Assembly (NCBI GenBank): GCA_964511385.1 | Contig: CAZEFE010000007.1 | Span: forward strand, 124,001-188,000 | Reading direction: 5' to 3' | From: CAILHX01 sp964511385 | Lineage (GTDB): Bacteria > Pseudomonadota > Gammaproteobacteria > Burkholderiales > Methylophilaceae | Length of the DNA: 64,000 nucleotides | Part shown: one piece after another, positions 51,424-61,024 of the stretch | Numbering within the stretch: the stretch's first letter is position 1 | Layout: each line of letters starts with the position of its first letter | Translations under genes and position numbers: made by a program | The notes under the pieces: generated by a model | Database searches by the model: none | The model's input: the letters and a program-made list of their open reading frames with translations, nothing else | What the model was told of the DNA's origin: nothing

Positions 51424-53564
51424 GCAACTGACTCCTTGTTTGGTACTTGTTCCCGGTTAAGCGCCGGCAGCACGATGCTGACTGCCGCCCCGCCTTCAAT
51501 CCGGTTTTCAATCTGAATATGGCCCTGATGCTCTTCCACGATTTTTTTGACTATCGCCAAGCCTAAGCCGGTGCCGTGGCGCTTGGTGGTGATGTAGGGT
51601 TCAAATGCCCGCGCAATGAGCTCTTCCGGGAAGCCGCTGCCATTGTCGGCAATCACTAATTGAACGCTGTCCTGCGCGTGCTTGCTGGCAATGCGGATGG
51701 CCGGGGCGGTTTTTCCGTCCAGTGCATCCTGGGCGTTTTGCAGCAGGTTGTGCAACACCTGCCGCAGCATCGTGGCATCACCGAGGATAGTGGTTGCGGT
51801 TTTGGGCACATCGACGGTGATGGTGATGCCGGGCGGCTCATACAATGCCAATACTTCGCGGATGAGCTGGTTGATGTCCAACTCGGTCAGGTTGAGTGCG
51901 GGGGCACGGGCATATTCGCTGAATTCGTTGACCATGCTTTTCAGCGCAGTCACCTGGCTGACGATGGTGTGCGTGGCACGCTGCAAGACTTGCGCATCGG
52001 CGGGCTCCAGTTTGCTGGCCAGCTTGTGCTCGAGCCGTTCTGCCGATAGCTGGATCGGCGTGAGCGGATTCTTGATTTCGTGTGCCAGGCGGCGCGCCAC
52101 CTCGCCCCAGGCGGCGTTGCGTTGCGCCTGGATCAGGTTGGAGATGTCGTCGAACACCACCACGAAACCGCTGTTGCTGCCTGCCGGGAGGCGGCTGCCG
52201 CGCACCAGCAGCACCTGCGTGCCATGGCGCCCGGCGATTTCCAGTTGTTCCTGCCAGGTATTCGCGGTTGCCTGCATCAGGCGGGTGAAAATGGTTTGGG
52301 TAAAGGTTGCCAGTTCGGGCTGCTGTTCGCCCAGTGCCGGCAGCGCCAGTTGCTTCACCGCTTCCGGTGTGATGCCGAGGATTTGCCCGGCCGCCGGGTT
52401 GCAGGCGCGGATCGTCATCTGCTCATCCAGTGCCAGCACGCCGGAAGATAGGTTGGCGAGAATGGCTTCCAGATAGCCCCTCGCCGCCTCAATCTCGAGC
52501 CGCTGCTGCTCGGTGGCAAGCGTGGCTTCACGCAGTTGCCGCGACATGCTGTTGAACGAGCGTACCAGTATCCCCAACTCATCCTTGCCATGCGCCGGCA
52601 GCACAATGTCATAGTTGCCGCTGGCAATGGCGCGCGTGCCTTCCGCCAGCACACCCAGCGGTGCGGAAAGCCGCCGGCTCAGCACAAAAGCAAACGACAC
52701 CGCGGACAGCATCGCCAGCATCAGCACCAGCGTCAGGGTGAGCGCAAACACCTGTTTCAGCGCATCGCGCGCGAACGATAGCTCCTGGTAATCCTGATAC
52801 ACCGCCTGCACTGATTCTGCGGTATCCGACAGCGCTTTGGGCACCGGATGCATCAATTGCAGCATGCGCGCTTCGCCGTGCAGATCCTGCGTATTCACCG
52901 GGGTGATGACGCGCAGGTACAAGCCCTTCCCCGGTAGCGGGTCAATTTCGCCATGGGCTCGTTGGCGCGATTTTCTCAGTTGATCCACGCTGGGCAGTTC
53001 CGGCAGAAAACTGGCGGAATCACTGCTGGAAAAAGCCACGATGCGCCCCTGCTGGGTAAGCAGCACGGCATCCTGTACCCCGGATTTTTCGCGCAGGTCA
53101 TTCAGCGCAGAGACCTGGCTGCTGCCTTGCAGCGACAATGATGCCGCCATGTTGTCGGCCTTGTCCTCCAGGTCGCGCAGCATGATGTCCAGCGTGCTTT
53201 GCCCCAGCCGCAGGCCGCCGTCCAGGGCGGCTTCCACTTTGACGTTGAACCAGGATTCGATGGCGCGGGTGAGGAAGTTGACGGAAACGGCGTATACCAG
53301 CAGGCCGGGGATAATCGCCATCAAAGCGAACATGCCCAGCAGCCGCAGCGTCAGGCGGCTGCCCATGACCTGGTTGCGAATCTGCCGGTACAGTTTCCAC
53401 AATTGCCAGCCGACCAGTGCCGTCAGCGAGGCCGCCAGCGCAATGTTGAGCGCCAGCAGCACGGTATAGCTATGCCCGGAAACCGCCGTGTTGGCGCTGG
53501 CGTGGGAAAGCAGGTAGAGCAGCGCCCCTCCCAGCACGATTCCGATAAAAACGAAGTATTTCAC
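51420..53564 (-). CDS. ntrY: NtrY-like sensor histidine kinase
   Basis: A 714-residue kinase beginning at a GTG. About four membrane segments and a periplasmic region (about residues 85-280) are followed by HAMP (LSRRLSAPLGVLAEGTRAIA), a PAS domain (about residues 365-475), an H-box (RRLAHEIKNPLTPIQLSAER) and HATPase motifs LHNLLQNAQDALD, IADNGSGFP and GTGLGLAIVKKIV. Position after rsmB and a DUF4390 gene is typical of betaproteobacterial ntrYX, linked to nitrogen or redox control. Confidence 0.94.
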   Translation of the reverse strand: MKYFVFIGIVLGGALLYLLSHASANTAVSGHSYTVLLALNIALAASLTALVGWQLWKLYRQIRNQVMGSRLTLRLLGMFALMAIIPGLLVYAVSVNFLTRAIESWFNVKVEAALDGGLRLGQSTLDIMLRDLEDKADNMAASLSLQGSSQVSALNDLREKSGVQDAVLLTQQGRIVAFSSSDSASFLPELPSVDQLRKSRQRAHGEIDPLPGKGLYLRVITPVNTQDLHGEARMLQLMHPVPKALSDTAESVQAVYQDYQELSFARDALKQVFALTLTLVLMLAMLSAVSFAFVLSRRLSAPLGVLAEGTRAIASGNYDIVLPAHGKDELGILVRSFNSMSRQLREATLATEQQRLEIEAARGYLEAILANLSSGVLALDEQMTIRACNPAAGQILGITPEAVKQLALPALGEQQPELATFTQTIFTRLMQATANTWQEQLEIAGRHGTQVLLVRGSRLPAGSNSGFVVVFDDISNLIQAQRNAAWGEVARRLAHEIKNPLTPIQLSAERLEHKLASKLEPADAQVLQRATHTIVSQVTALKSMVNEFSEYARAPALNLTELDINQLIREVLALYEPPGITITVDVPKTATTILGDATMLRQVLHNLLQNAQDALDGKTAPAIRIASKHAQDSVQLVIADNGSGFPEELIARAFEPYITTKRHGTGLGLAIVKKIVEEHQGHIQIENRIEGGAAVSIVLPALNREQVPNKESVA

Positions 53565-53581
53565 GTTGAGCCTGTGTCGGT

Positions 53582-54205
53582 TTACTTGCCGGGTTCTTTT
53601 TCCGGTTTTTCTGCTTTGTCCAGCGCGGGCGTCCAGCGGTGGCGTTCTGAAATCAGGTTCCAGCTTTCCGAGCCGATGGCGGAAACCTGGAGCGGTTTGG
53701 GCAGCTTGCTCTGGTCAAGGCGCATGCGCAGCATGGCATAGTAGGCGTTTTCTTTTTTGATCGCGGCTTTGTCCAGCGCGGATTTATCAATGGCGACCCA
53801 ATTCCTGACCTTGCTTAACTCCTCAATGGCCTCTGGCAAGGTGGCGAAGGTGGATTGGCGGTTGCCGACATGCAGCAGGTATTGCCTGGACAATGCGTGA
53901 TAGCTGAGACGGATGGAGAGGCTGGCGCTGGCGGCCTCCTGGTCGAACCAGTACTTGTTGGGCTCCATCAGCACGAATTCCACCAGGAAACTGAGCGCAA
54001 CGCCTTTGTTGATGGCGTCTTCCACTTCGCGTCCCAGCACGATGTCGAAGTCGGCGTTGACATGGTAGCCTTCGTCGCCGGCTACCAGTTCCGCGCGCTC
54101 GACATTGATGCCGTGGGCAAAAGCGGCTGGTGTGATGAAGGCCAGCAGGAGTGCCAGCCACAACGCATCAAGTTTTTTGCAGTACCGCGTAATAAAAGCC
54201 GTCAT
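53582..54205 (-). CDS. DUF4390 domain-containing exported protein
   Basis: A 207-residue protein with a signal peptide (membrane segment about residues 14-30, cleavage near AFAHG) and a DUF4390 domain containing ADFDIVLGREVEDAINKGV and FLVEFVLMEPNKYWFD. Function unknown, but the gene is regularly located between rsmB and ntrY. It overlaps the end of rsmB by 38 bp. Confidence 0.92.
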   Translation of the reverse strand: MTAFITRYCKKLDALWLALLLAFITPAAFAHGINVERAELVAGDEGYHVNADFDIVLGREVEDAINKGVALSFLVEFVLMEPNKYWFDQEAASASLSIRLSYHALSRQYLLHVGNRQSTFATLPEAIEELSKVRNWVAIDKSALDKAAIKKENAYYAMLRMRLDQSKLPKPLQVSAIGSESWNLISERHRWTPALDKAEKPEKEPGK

Positions 54206-55427
54206 GGTGGTCGCAGGGAATCAGTTGTTGTTGTTCCAGGCCCGGTGTCGGCAACATCGTGGCATCGGGGTGCCGTGCCAGGAATGCCGCGATTTGCTGC
54301 TGGTTTTCCTGATTAAATACCGAGCATGTGGCGTACAGCAATTTACCACCCTTTGCCAGTGTTGACCACAAACCTTCCAGGATCGCCGCCTGTTGTCCGC
54401 AGAACCCTGCAATGTCGGCCTCGCGGCGCAGCCATTTGATGTCGGGGTGGCGGCGGACGATGCCGGAGGCGGTACACGGCGCATCGGCCAGGATGCGGTC
54501 GAACGGCTGGCCGTTCCACCATTGTTGCGGTGTTGCGGCGTTGCCGGCCTTGACCTCGGCGTGCAACCCCAGCCGCTGCAGATTGCTGCGTACCCGGTCC
54601 AGCCGTGCATCGTCATGGTCGAGTGCCAGCAGGTCGATGTCCGCCAGTTCCAGCAGGTGCGCGGTTTTGCCACCGGGAGCGCTGCAGGCGTCCAGCACCC
54701 GCATGCCGGGGCGGATGTCCAGCGCCGGTGCGGCAAATTGCGCGCCCAGGTCTTGCACCGAGACTTCGCCTTCAAAAAAACCGGGGATGCCGTCCACATT
54801 CAGCGGTTTGTGCAGGCGTATGCCGAACTCGCCCACAGCTTCGGCGGGGATGTTGTCAGCTTGGAGTTTGCTTAAGTACGCATCGCGCGGCAGTTTGCGG
54901 GTGTTGACGCGCAAACTCATCGGCGGGTGTTGGTTGCCAGTCGCCAGCATGGCCTCCCAGTGTTGCGGGTATTGTGCTTGCAATTGTTTTATCCACCACT
55001 GCGGCCACGCGTGCCGGGTGGCCGGGTCTTGCGGCAGTTGTTGCAGCAACTGCTCGCGCTGGCGCAGGAAGTTGCGCAACACGGCATTCACCAGGCCCTT
55101 GGCCCACGGTTTTTTCAATTGCGCGGCAGCCTGCACGGCGTGATCCACTACCGCGTGCGCGGCATTTTTGCTGTATTCGAGCTGGTACAGGGCGACCAGC
55201 AGCAGGTCGTGCACCCGCTGATCGGTCAGCGGCTTGTCCAGCAGTTGCGCCAGCAGCGCTTGCAGCCGGGTCAGCCAGCGCAGGGTGCCATAACTCAAGT
55301 CCTGGGTGATGGCGCGCTGCTGCGGGGTGAAGTGACGCGGGCGCAACTCTTCCAGCACCTGGATGAGGTTGCGCCCGGACAGTACCAGACGGACGGCTTG
55401 CGCGGCGAGCAGTTGCGCCTGCTTCAC
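54168..55427 (-). CDS. rsmB: 16S rRNA (cytosine-967-C5)-methyltransferase RsmB
   Basis: A 419-residue NusB-fold plus methyltransferase protein. The GTG at 55427 is chosen: it overlaps the htpX stop (GTGA) and begins VKQAQLLAAQAV, the family N-terminus; a longer reading to 55628 would lie mostly inside htpX. SAM binding is LDACSAPGGKTAHLLELA, with catalytic cysteines in ADAPCTASG and YATCSVF. Length fits E. coli RsmB. Confidence 0.95.
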   Translation of the reverse strand: MKQAQLLAAQAVRLVLSGRNLIQVLEELRPRHFTPQQRAITQDLSYGTLRWLTRLQALLAQLLDKPLTDQRVHDLLLVALYQLEYSKNAAHAVVDHAVQAAAQLKKPWAKGLVNAVLRNFLRQREQLLQQLPQDPATRHAWPQWWIKQLQAQYPQHWEAMLATGNQHPPMSLRVNTRKLPRDAYLSKLQADNIPAEAVGEFGIRLHKPLNVDGIPGFFEGEVSVQDLGAQFAAPALDIRPGMRVLDACSAPGGKTAHLLELADIDLLALDHDDARLDRVRSNLQRLGLHAEVKAGNAATPQQWWNGQPFDRILADAPCTASGIVRRHPDIKWLRREADIAGFCGQQAAILEGLWSTLAKGGKLLYATCSVFNQENQQQIAAFLARHPDATMLPTPGLEQQQLIPCDHHDGFYYAVLQKT

Positions 55428-56263
55428 GCCATCGCCATCAGTCGTGCCACGCGCTCTTCGGTCTGCGGATGGGTGCTGAACAGGCCCTTGATGCCGTCGG
55501 CGGACAAGGGGTTGATAATCATCATCTGCGCTGTTTCCGGGTGCTGCTCGGCGGTTTCCAGGGGAATCTGGTGCGCGTAGTTGTGGATTTTCTGCAATGC
55601 CGAGGCCAGCGCCTGCGGGTCGCGACAAATTTCAGCGCCGCCACGGTCGGCCTCGAACTCGCGCGAGCGGGAGATCGCCATCTGGATCAGCATCGCCGCA
55701 ATCGGCGCCACGATCATGATCAGCAAGGCCACCGCCGGGTGTACGCCACGGTCGCGCTCGCCGCCGGAAAACAGCATGCCGAACTGGGCAATGGAGGAAA
55801 TCGCGCCGGCAATGGTGGCGGAAATGGTGGAAATCAGCGTGTCGCGGTGTTTGACGTGGGCCAGTTCATGCGCCATCACGCCGCGCAGTTCGCGCTCGGA
55901 CAACATGCCGATAATGCCGCTTGTCGCGGCGACGGCGGCATGCTCCGGGTCGCGCCCGGTGGCGAAAGCGTTGGGCTGGGCTTCGTCGATGATATAGACC
56001 TTGGGCATGGGCAGTCCGGCGTTTTGCGACAGTTCGCGGATCATGCGGTAAAACCTGGGGGCGCTGTTTTCGTCCACTTGCTGCGCGTTGTACATCTTCA
56101 GCACGGCGGTATCGGAGAACCAGTAGGCGTAGGCGTTCATCGCACCCGCCAGCAGCAGCGCCACCAGCATGCCGCCGGCGCCGCCCAGCGCCGCGCCTAC
56201 CATGCCGAACAGCACCACGATGCCCGCCATCAGGATGGAAGTTTTCAACCAGTTACCAAACAT
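55424..56263 (-). CDS. htpX: Membrane metalloprotease HtpX
   Basis: A 279-residue zinc protease that degrades misfolded membrane proteins. Membrane segments lie at about residues 10-50 (two) and 150-205 (two). The zinc site HELAH is at residues 132-136, with the third ligand likely Glu in SREFEADRGG. Length is standard. The gene lies between fmt (61 bp upstream) and rsmB (overlapping). Confidence 0.96.
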   Translation of the reverse strand: MFGNWLKTSILMAGIVVLFGMVGAALGGAGGMLVALLLAGAMNAYAYWFSDTAVLKMYNAQQVDENSAPRFYRMIRELSQNAGLPMPKVYIIDEAQPNAFATGRDPEHAAVAATSGIIGMLSERELRGVMAHELAHVKHRDTLISTISATIAGAISSIAQFGMLFSGGERDRGVHPAVALLIMIVAPIAAMLIQMAISRSREFEADRGGAEICRDPQALASALQKIHNYAHQIPLETAEQHPETAQMMIINPLSADGIKGLFSTHPQTEERVARLMAMA

Positions 56264-56324
56264 GTGGAACAGCCTTTCTGTTGTGGTTGTGACTGCGGGT
56301 TAGATGGGGGGCTGCGCGAAAAAT

Positions 56325-57251
56325 TCAAGCATCGAACTGCATGCCCGGCGTCAATGCATTGCCGGCCAGGAACTCTTTCCAGTTGAGGCGCTTGCCACCG
56401 GGTTTTTGCAGTTTGGTGATACAAATGGCATCCTGCCCGCAGCCCACCACAATGCCGTTGCTGATGCTGAGGATGGTGCCCGGCTTGCCGCTTTGTGCAA
56501 CTGCGCCGGCGAACCAGATTTTCCATGGCTCGCCCTGCATGGTTGCGGTGGCTACCGGGAATGGGTTGAATGCGCGAACCTGCCGGGAAATTTCAGCCGC
56601 ACCATGGTGCCAGTTGATCGGCGCTTCCGATTTTTGCAGCTTTTCCGCATAGGTGACCAATTGTTCGTCCTGTGGCTCCGGCGTCAGCGTATCCAGTTCG
56701 GCCAGCGCTTCCACCATCAATTTGCCGCCAGTGGCCGCCAATGCATCGTGCAGCGACTGTGCGGTGTCCTGTTCCGTGATGGGGATCACCGCCTTTTTCA
56801 GCATGGCGCCGGCATCCAGCGCCAGCACCACCTGCATGATGGTGACACCGGTTTCGGCATCGCCCGCCAGCAGCGCGCGCTGGATCGGCGCGGCACCGCG
56901 CCAGCGTGGCAGCAGCGAGGCGTGGATGTTCAGGCAACCGAGCTTTTTGTGTTTCGGCATGTCCAGCACCGCTTGCGGAATGATCAGGCCGTAAGCGGCG
57001 ACAATCATTACGTCCGCCTCTGCTGCGGCAATGCGTGCCTGTACTTCCGGGGTTTTCAGCGTTTCCGGCTGGAACACCGGCAGGTTGTGCCGCAATGCCA
57101 GTTCCTTTACCGGGCTGGCCTTGAGTTTCATGCCGCGTCCGGCGGGGCGGTCGGGCTGGGTGAGCACCAGCACGATGTTGTGCCCGGCGGCAATCAGTGC
57201 GGCCAGGGCGGGTACGGCGAAGTCCGGCGTACCGGCGAAAATGAGGTTCAT
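56325..57251 (-). CDS. fmt: Methionyl-tRNA formyltransferase
   Basis: A 308-residue enzyme that formylates initiator Met-tRNA using 10-formyltetrahydrofolate. The N-terminal FAGTPDFAVPALAALI, the substrate motif LNIHASLLPRWRGAAPIQRA, and ETGVTIMQVVLALDAG are present, with a normal C-terminal domain. It follows def by 11 bp, the usual def-fmt pair. Confidence 0.98.
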   Translation of the reverse strand: MNLIFAGTPDFAVPALAALIAAGHNIVLVLTQPDRPAGRGMKLKASPVKELALRHNLPVFQPETLKTPEVQARIAAAEADVMIVAAYGLIIPQAVLDMPKHKKLGCLNIHASLLPRWRGAAPIQRALLAGDAETGVTIMQVVLALDAGAMLKKAVIPITEQDTAQSLHDALAATGGKLMVEALAELDTLTPEPQDEQLVTYAEKLQKSEAPINWHHGAAEISRQVRAFNPFPVATATMQGEPWKIWFAGAVAQSGKPGTILSISNGIVVGCGQDAICITKLQKPGGKRLNWKEFLAGNALTPGMQFDA

Positions 57252-57262
57252 GGGAGATTTCG

Positions 57263-57766
57263 TTACATGGTTTCGCGCAGCAGCTTTTTCATCTTGTGTT
57301 TGATGCGCGTCTGCTTGAGTTGCGACAGGTATTGCACGAATACCTTGCCTTTGAGGTGGTCGATTTCATGCTGGATGCATACCGCCAGCAAGCCGTCCGT
57401 AGTGAGGGTGAATGGTTTGCCATTGGCATCCAGCGCTTCCACCGTCACCGCTTCCGGGCGGCTTACTTTTTCGAAAATGCCGGGCACGGACAGGCAGCCC
57501 TCTTCATATTCCTGCATGCCATTGGCCGAAATGATGCGCGGATTGATGAATACCTGCAGTTGATTCTTGGCTTCGGAAGTATCGATCACGATCACTTGCT
57601 GGTGCACGTTGACCTGGGTGGCGGCGAGGCCGATGCCGGGTGCGGCATACATGGTGTCCGCCATGTCGCGGATCAGGCGGCGGATGGTGTCGTCAACCTC
57701 GGCGACGGGCGCGGCGACCGTATACAGCCTCGGATCGGGGTAGTGGAGAATTTCTAGAAGTGCCAT
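57263..57766 (-). CDS. def: Peptide deformylase
   Basis: A 167-residue iron/zinc enzyme that removes formyl groups from nascent proteins. The three family motifs are present: GIGLAATQV (residues 44-52), EGCLSVPG with metal ligand Cys91, and QHEIDHLKG with His133, Glu134 and His137. It heads the minus-strand operon def-fmt-htpX-rsmB-DUF4390-ntrY-ntrX and is divergent from dprA with 68 bp between. Confidence 0.98.
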   Translation of the reverse strand: MALLEILHYPDPRLYTVAAPVAEVDDTIRRLIRDMADTMYAAPGIGLAATQVNVHQQVIVIDTSEAKNQLQVFINPRIISANGMQEYEEGCLSVPGIFEKVSRPEAVTVEALDANGKPFTLTTDGLLAVCIQHEIDHLKGKVFVQYLSQLKQTRIKHKMKKLLRETM

Positions 57767-57818
57767 GATGCCGTTGTTTGTCTGTTCAATTAAATGCAGA
57801 ATTTACGCAATAACGACA

Positions 57819-57824
57819 ATTATA
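57819..57824 (-). promoter_or_regulatory. Possible -10 element for the def operon
   Basis: The minus strand reads TATAAT, about 53 bp upstream of the def start. No strong -35 hexamer is seen, and the site lies only 11 bp before the divergent dprA start. Confidence 0.35.
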
Positions 57825-57834
57825 CCGTCACGCC

Positions 57835-58947
57835 ATGCCTGCCGATACACAACTACTGGATACCGAAGACTTGCGTTGCTGGGTTGCGCTGTCGCTGATT
57901 CATGGCGTGGGCGGCGAGACGTTTCGCCGCTTGCTGGCGGCCTTCGGCACGCCGCAGCAGATATTCGCCACGCCAACGCAGCGCCTGCGCGATGTGGTGG
58001 ATAACCGTATTGCCGCAAAAATTGCAGCAGGCGTGGAATCCTCGCCGGTGCTGGATGCAACGCTGAGCTGGCTGCAACAGCCGGGAAACACGCTGCTGAC
58101 GCTGGCCGATGCCGCCTATCCGCGGGCGTTGCTGGAAATTGCCGACCCGCCGCCGATGCTGTATTGCAAAGGCGACCTGTCTTTTCTCCAGCGCCCGGCC
58201 ATCGCAGTGGTAGGCAGCCGCAACGCCACGCCGCAAGGCTTGAAAACCACCGAGGCGTTTTCACAGGCATTCAGCGAGGCGGGCTGGTGCGTGGTGAGCG
58301 GGCTGGCGCTGGGCGTGGATGGCGCGGCGCATCGTGGGGCGCTGAATGCAAAACAGGCCGCCGGCTACGGCGGCACGGTTGCCGTGGTAGGTACCGGGCT
58401 GGATATTGTATATCCGGCGCGTCACCGCGAACTGGCGCACGAGGTGGTGCAGCATGGGGTGATGATTTCCGAATTCCCCCTTGGCACCGCGTCCATTGCC
58501 TCCAATTTCCCCCGACGCAATCGCATCATCAGCGGGCTGGCCCGAGGCGTGCTGGTGGTGGAAGCCAACCTGCACAGCGGTTCGCTGATCACCGCGCGGC
58601 TGGCGGCCGAGCAAGGGCGCGACGTGTTTGCCATCCCCGGCTCCATCCACTCGCCGTTGTCCAAAGGGTGCCACCTGCTGATCAAGCAAGGCGCAAAACT
58701 GGTGGATAGCATCCATGACGTGCTTGAAGAATTGGGAAGCGCCCCCACTTCAGACTTGTCCGCAACTGCCGATGATGTGAATGAGTGCTCTCCGTTACTG
58801 GAGCTTCTGGGTTATGACGCGGTGGCAACGGAAACGTTGATTCAGCGCAGCGGCTTGACGAGTGAGCAGGTTTCAACGATGCTGCTATCACTGGAACTTG
58901 AAGGCAAGGTTGCCAGTCTGCCGGGTGGACGATATCAACGTATTTGA
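57835..58947 (+). CDS. dprA: DNA-processing protein DprA
   Basis: A 370-residue single-strand DNA-binding protein that loads RecA during natural transformation. A helical N-terminal domain precedes the Rossmann-like core with VVGSRNATPQG, VVSGLALGVDGAAHRGAL, GTGLDIVYPARH and FPRRNRIISGLARGVLVVEA (outline). The C-terminal winged-helix domain (about residues 310-370) is present. smg follows after 53 bp. Confidence 0.96.
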   Translation: MPADTQLLDTEDLRCWVALSLIHGVGGETFRRLLAAFGTPQQIFATPTQRLRDVVDNRIAAKIAAGVESSPVLDATLSWLQQPGNTLLTLADAAYPRALLEIADPPPMLYCKGDLSFLQRPAIAVVGSRNATPQGLKTTEAFSQAFSEAGWCVVSGLALGVDGAAHRGALNAKQAAGYGGTVAVVGTGLDIVYPARHRELAHEVVQHGVMISEFPLGTASIASNFPRRNRIISGLARGVLVVEANLHSGSLITARLAAEQGRDVFAIPGSIHSPLSKGCHLLIKQGAKLVDSIHDVLEELGSAPTSDLSATADDVNECSPLLELLGYDAVATETLIQRSGLTSEQVSTMLLSLELEGKVASLPGGRYQRI

Positions 58948-59000
58948 GGAATGCCGAGTTTTGCGGTCACGGCTTCCCAAGACTTAAGCCGGGAGAAATC

Positions 59001-59459
59001 ATGTTTGAATTATTAGTTTATCTGTTTGAAAACTATATAGAAATGGACATCCATGCCGATGAAAAGACGCTGGAAAAGGAATTGTCCGCCGCCGGCTTTG
59101 AAAGTGCCGACATCAGCCGCGCCTTCAGTTGGTTCAACGATCTGGAGGTGATGACGGATGAAGCGGATACACAATCCGCCGCCGATCGTGCCGGTTATCG
59201 CATTTATACGCTGGAAGAGAGCAAAAAGATCGGCCAGGACAGCCGCAGTTTCCTGCTGTTCCTGGAGCAGGCTACGGTAATGAATCCGCTGGAGCGCGAA
59301 ATCGTGATCGACCGCCTGATGGCGCTGCCCGACCTTGAAGTCAGCCTGGAGCAAACCAAGTGGATTTCGCTGGTCGTGTTATGGCGGCACGGCAAGGCGC
59401 GCGACTATCTGTTTGTCGAGGATGCCTTGTTCAGCGACAGCCACCCTACCATCCACTAA
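59001..59459 (+). CDS. smg: Smg family protein (DUF494)
   Basis: A 152-residue protein of unknown function commonly found next to dprA. The start at 59001 (MFELLVYLFENYIEMDI) follows GGGAGAA; an earlier in-frame start at 58944 overlaps dprA and is not family-like. The second half contains FLLFLEQATVMNPLEREIVIDR in outline. topA, its usual downstream neighbour, is replaced here by a fliW-like gene. Confidence 0.95.
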   Translation: MFELLVYLFENYIEMDIHADEKTLEKELSAAGFESADISRAFSWFNDLEVMTDEADTQSAADRAGYRIYTLEESKKIGQDSRSFLLFLEQATVMNPLEREIVIDRLMALPDLEVSLEQTKWISLVVLWRHGKARDYLFVEDALFSDSHPTIH

Positions 59460-59481
59460 TGACCAACCAAGAAAGCAAGTG

Positions 59482-59910
59482 ATGAAATTTACCCTGACCC
59501 GCTTTGGCGAACAAGAAGTTGAGATTGATCCACAAAGCATCATTACCTTCCCGCGCGGCATTTCCCCGTTCGATGACTGCACGCGCTACAAACTGTTCCA
59601 TGAGGAAGGTAAAACGCGGGTGTTCTGGCTGCAGTCGCTGGACGAGCCAGACCTGCTGTTTTCGGTGACCGACCCGGCGCTGCTCAGGATGTCCTACGAA
59701 GTGGCGCTGACGGATGAAGAGCAGGCGGTGCTCAACGTTGAGGCGGGTGATGAACTGCTGCTGGCGGTGATTCTTTACCGCGACGAGGAATCCTCCGGCG
59801 GCATCAACGCGGTCACCAGCGGCCCGATCGTTATTAACGCCAGCAAGCGCATCGGCATTCAGAAACTGCTCAAGGAGTTTGGCGCCCAAGTTGCGATCCG
59901 CGGGATCTGA
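59482..59910 (+). CDS. fliW: Flagellar assembly factor FliW-like protein
   Basis: A 142-residue protein matching FliW, with ITFPRGISPFDDCTRYKLF, FWLQSLDEPDLLFSVTDP and GPIVINASKRIGIQ. In other bacteria FliW binds flagellin and antagonises CsrA. No csrA or flagellin gene is in the window, but flhBA is. It starts 22 bp after smg, so it probably shares the dprA-smg transcript. An unrelated role is possible. Confidence 0.85.
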   Translation: MKFTLTRFGEQEVEIDPQSIITFPRGISPFDDCTRYKLFHEEGKTRVFWLQSLDEPDLLFSVTDPALLRMSYEVALTDEEQAVLNVEAGDELLLAVILYRDEESSGGINAVTSGPIVINASKRIGIQKLLKEFGAQVAIRGI

Positions 59911-59968
59911 GGCATGGCGACCTTGGCTCAGCGGATTCGAAAACACATGACGGCTCTGCGCTGATTCA

Positions 59969-61024
59969 ATGCTGGATCGGCGCATTCCGCTGACCCTGCT
60001 GACCGGTTTTCTGGGCAGCGGGAAAACCACCTTGCTCAACCAAGTGCTTGGGCACCCCGACATGCGGGAAACCGCAGTCATCATCAACGAAGTCGGTGAG
60101 ATCGGCCTGGACCACCTGCTGGTCAAAGAGGTCAAGGATGATGTGCTGTTGCTCGATTCCGGCTGCTTGTGCTGCACGGTGCGCAGCGACCTGGTCGATG
60201 CGTTGCAGCAACTCCATCAGCAGCGCGGCAACGGCAGCATTCCCGAGTTCAAGCGCATCGTGATTGAAACCACCGGCCTGGCCGACCCCGCGCCCATCCT
60301 CAATATCCTGTTCAACGATAGCACGGTGGCCGATGACTACCGGCTGGATGCCGTAGTTACCGTGGTGGATGCCGTGTTCGGCCTGCGCCAAATACATGGT
60401 CAGGTCGAAGCGCGCAAACAGGCGGCGCTGGCCGACGTGCTGCTGCTGACCAAGACCGACCTGGCAGCGCCAGAGGAAGTGTTTGCGCTGGAAAGCCAAT
60501 TAACCGAATTGAGTCCTGGTGCGCAGCAACATCGCGTGCTGCCGGGCGCGTCAAATCCGCAACTGCTGTTCGGTCGGGGCATGCTGGATGACGCCGGCAA
60601 GCGGCTGCAGTTGGAGCAATGGTTGGGTTTGAAGCGTTTCCGCCCGGTGGGCAAGGCCGCCGGCTTACTCCAGGCAGGACTGATGGCGGATCACGAAGGC
60701 GACATCCGCAGTTTCTGCATCACGTATGACCAGCCCGTTCCCTGGCTGGAACTCAGAACGGCGCTGGAGGTGCTGGCGGCGTACCGCGGCGAGCAATTGC
60801 TGCGGGTAAAAGGCATTGTGCATGCGGTTGGTGAACTGCAGCCGTTTGCCATCCACGGCGTACAGCACACGCTGTATCCCACCGTACCATTACGCCGCGA
60901 ACAGGTTGCCGGCATGCAGACGCAATTGGTGTTTATTGTGCGCGGCATGGAACCGGCGTTTGTCCAGCAGACGCTGGACAACTTTATCGCCACGGCGGAA
61001 CAGGGCGCCGCGAGGCCGGATTAA
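59969..61024 (+). CDS. COG0523 GTPase (CobW/YjiA/ZigA family)
   Basis: A 351-residue G3E GTPase, a probable metal chaperone. It has a P-loop GFLGSGKTT (residues 13-21), the metal-binding GCLCC motif (residues 65-69), the switch region IETTGLADPAP and the NKxD-type TKTD in LLLTKTDLA. The C-terminal CobW_C domain spans about residues 245-345. The metal is unknown; zinc, cobalt or iron are possible. No Zur-type operator was recognised. Its 3' end overlaps metF by 4 bp. Confidence 0.93.
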   Translation: MLDRRIPLTLLTGFLGSGKTTLLNQVLGHPDMRETAVIINEVGEIGLDHLLVKEVKDDVLLLDSGCLCCTVRSDLVDALQQLHQQRGNGSIPEFKRIVIETTGLADPAPILNILFNDSTVADDYRLDAVVTVVDAVFGLRQIHGQVEARKQAALADVLLLTKTDLAAPEEVFALESQLTELSPGAQQHRVLPGASNPQLLFGRGMLDDAGKRLQLEQWLGLKRFRPVGKAAGLLQAGLMADHEGDIRSFCITYDQPVPWLELRTALEVLAAYRGEQLLRVKGIVHAVGELQPFAIHGVQHTLYPTVPLRREQVAGMQTQLVFIVRGMEPAFVQQTLDNFIATAEQGAARPD

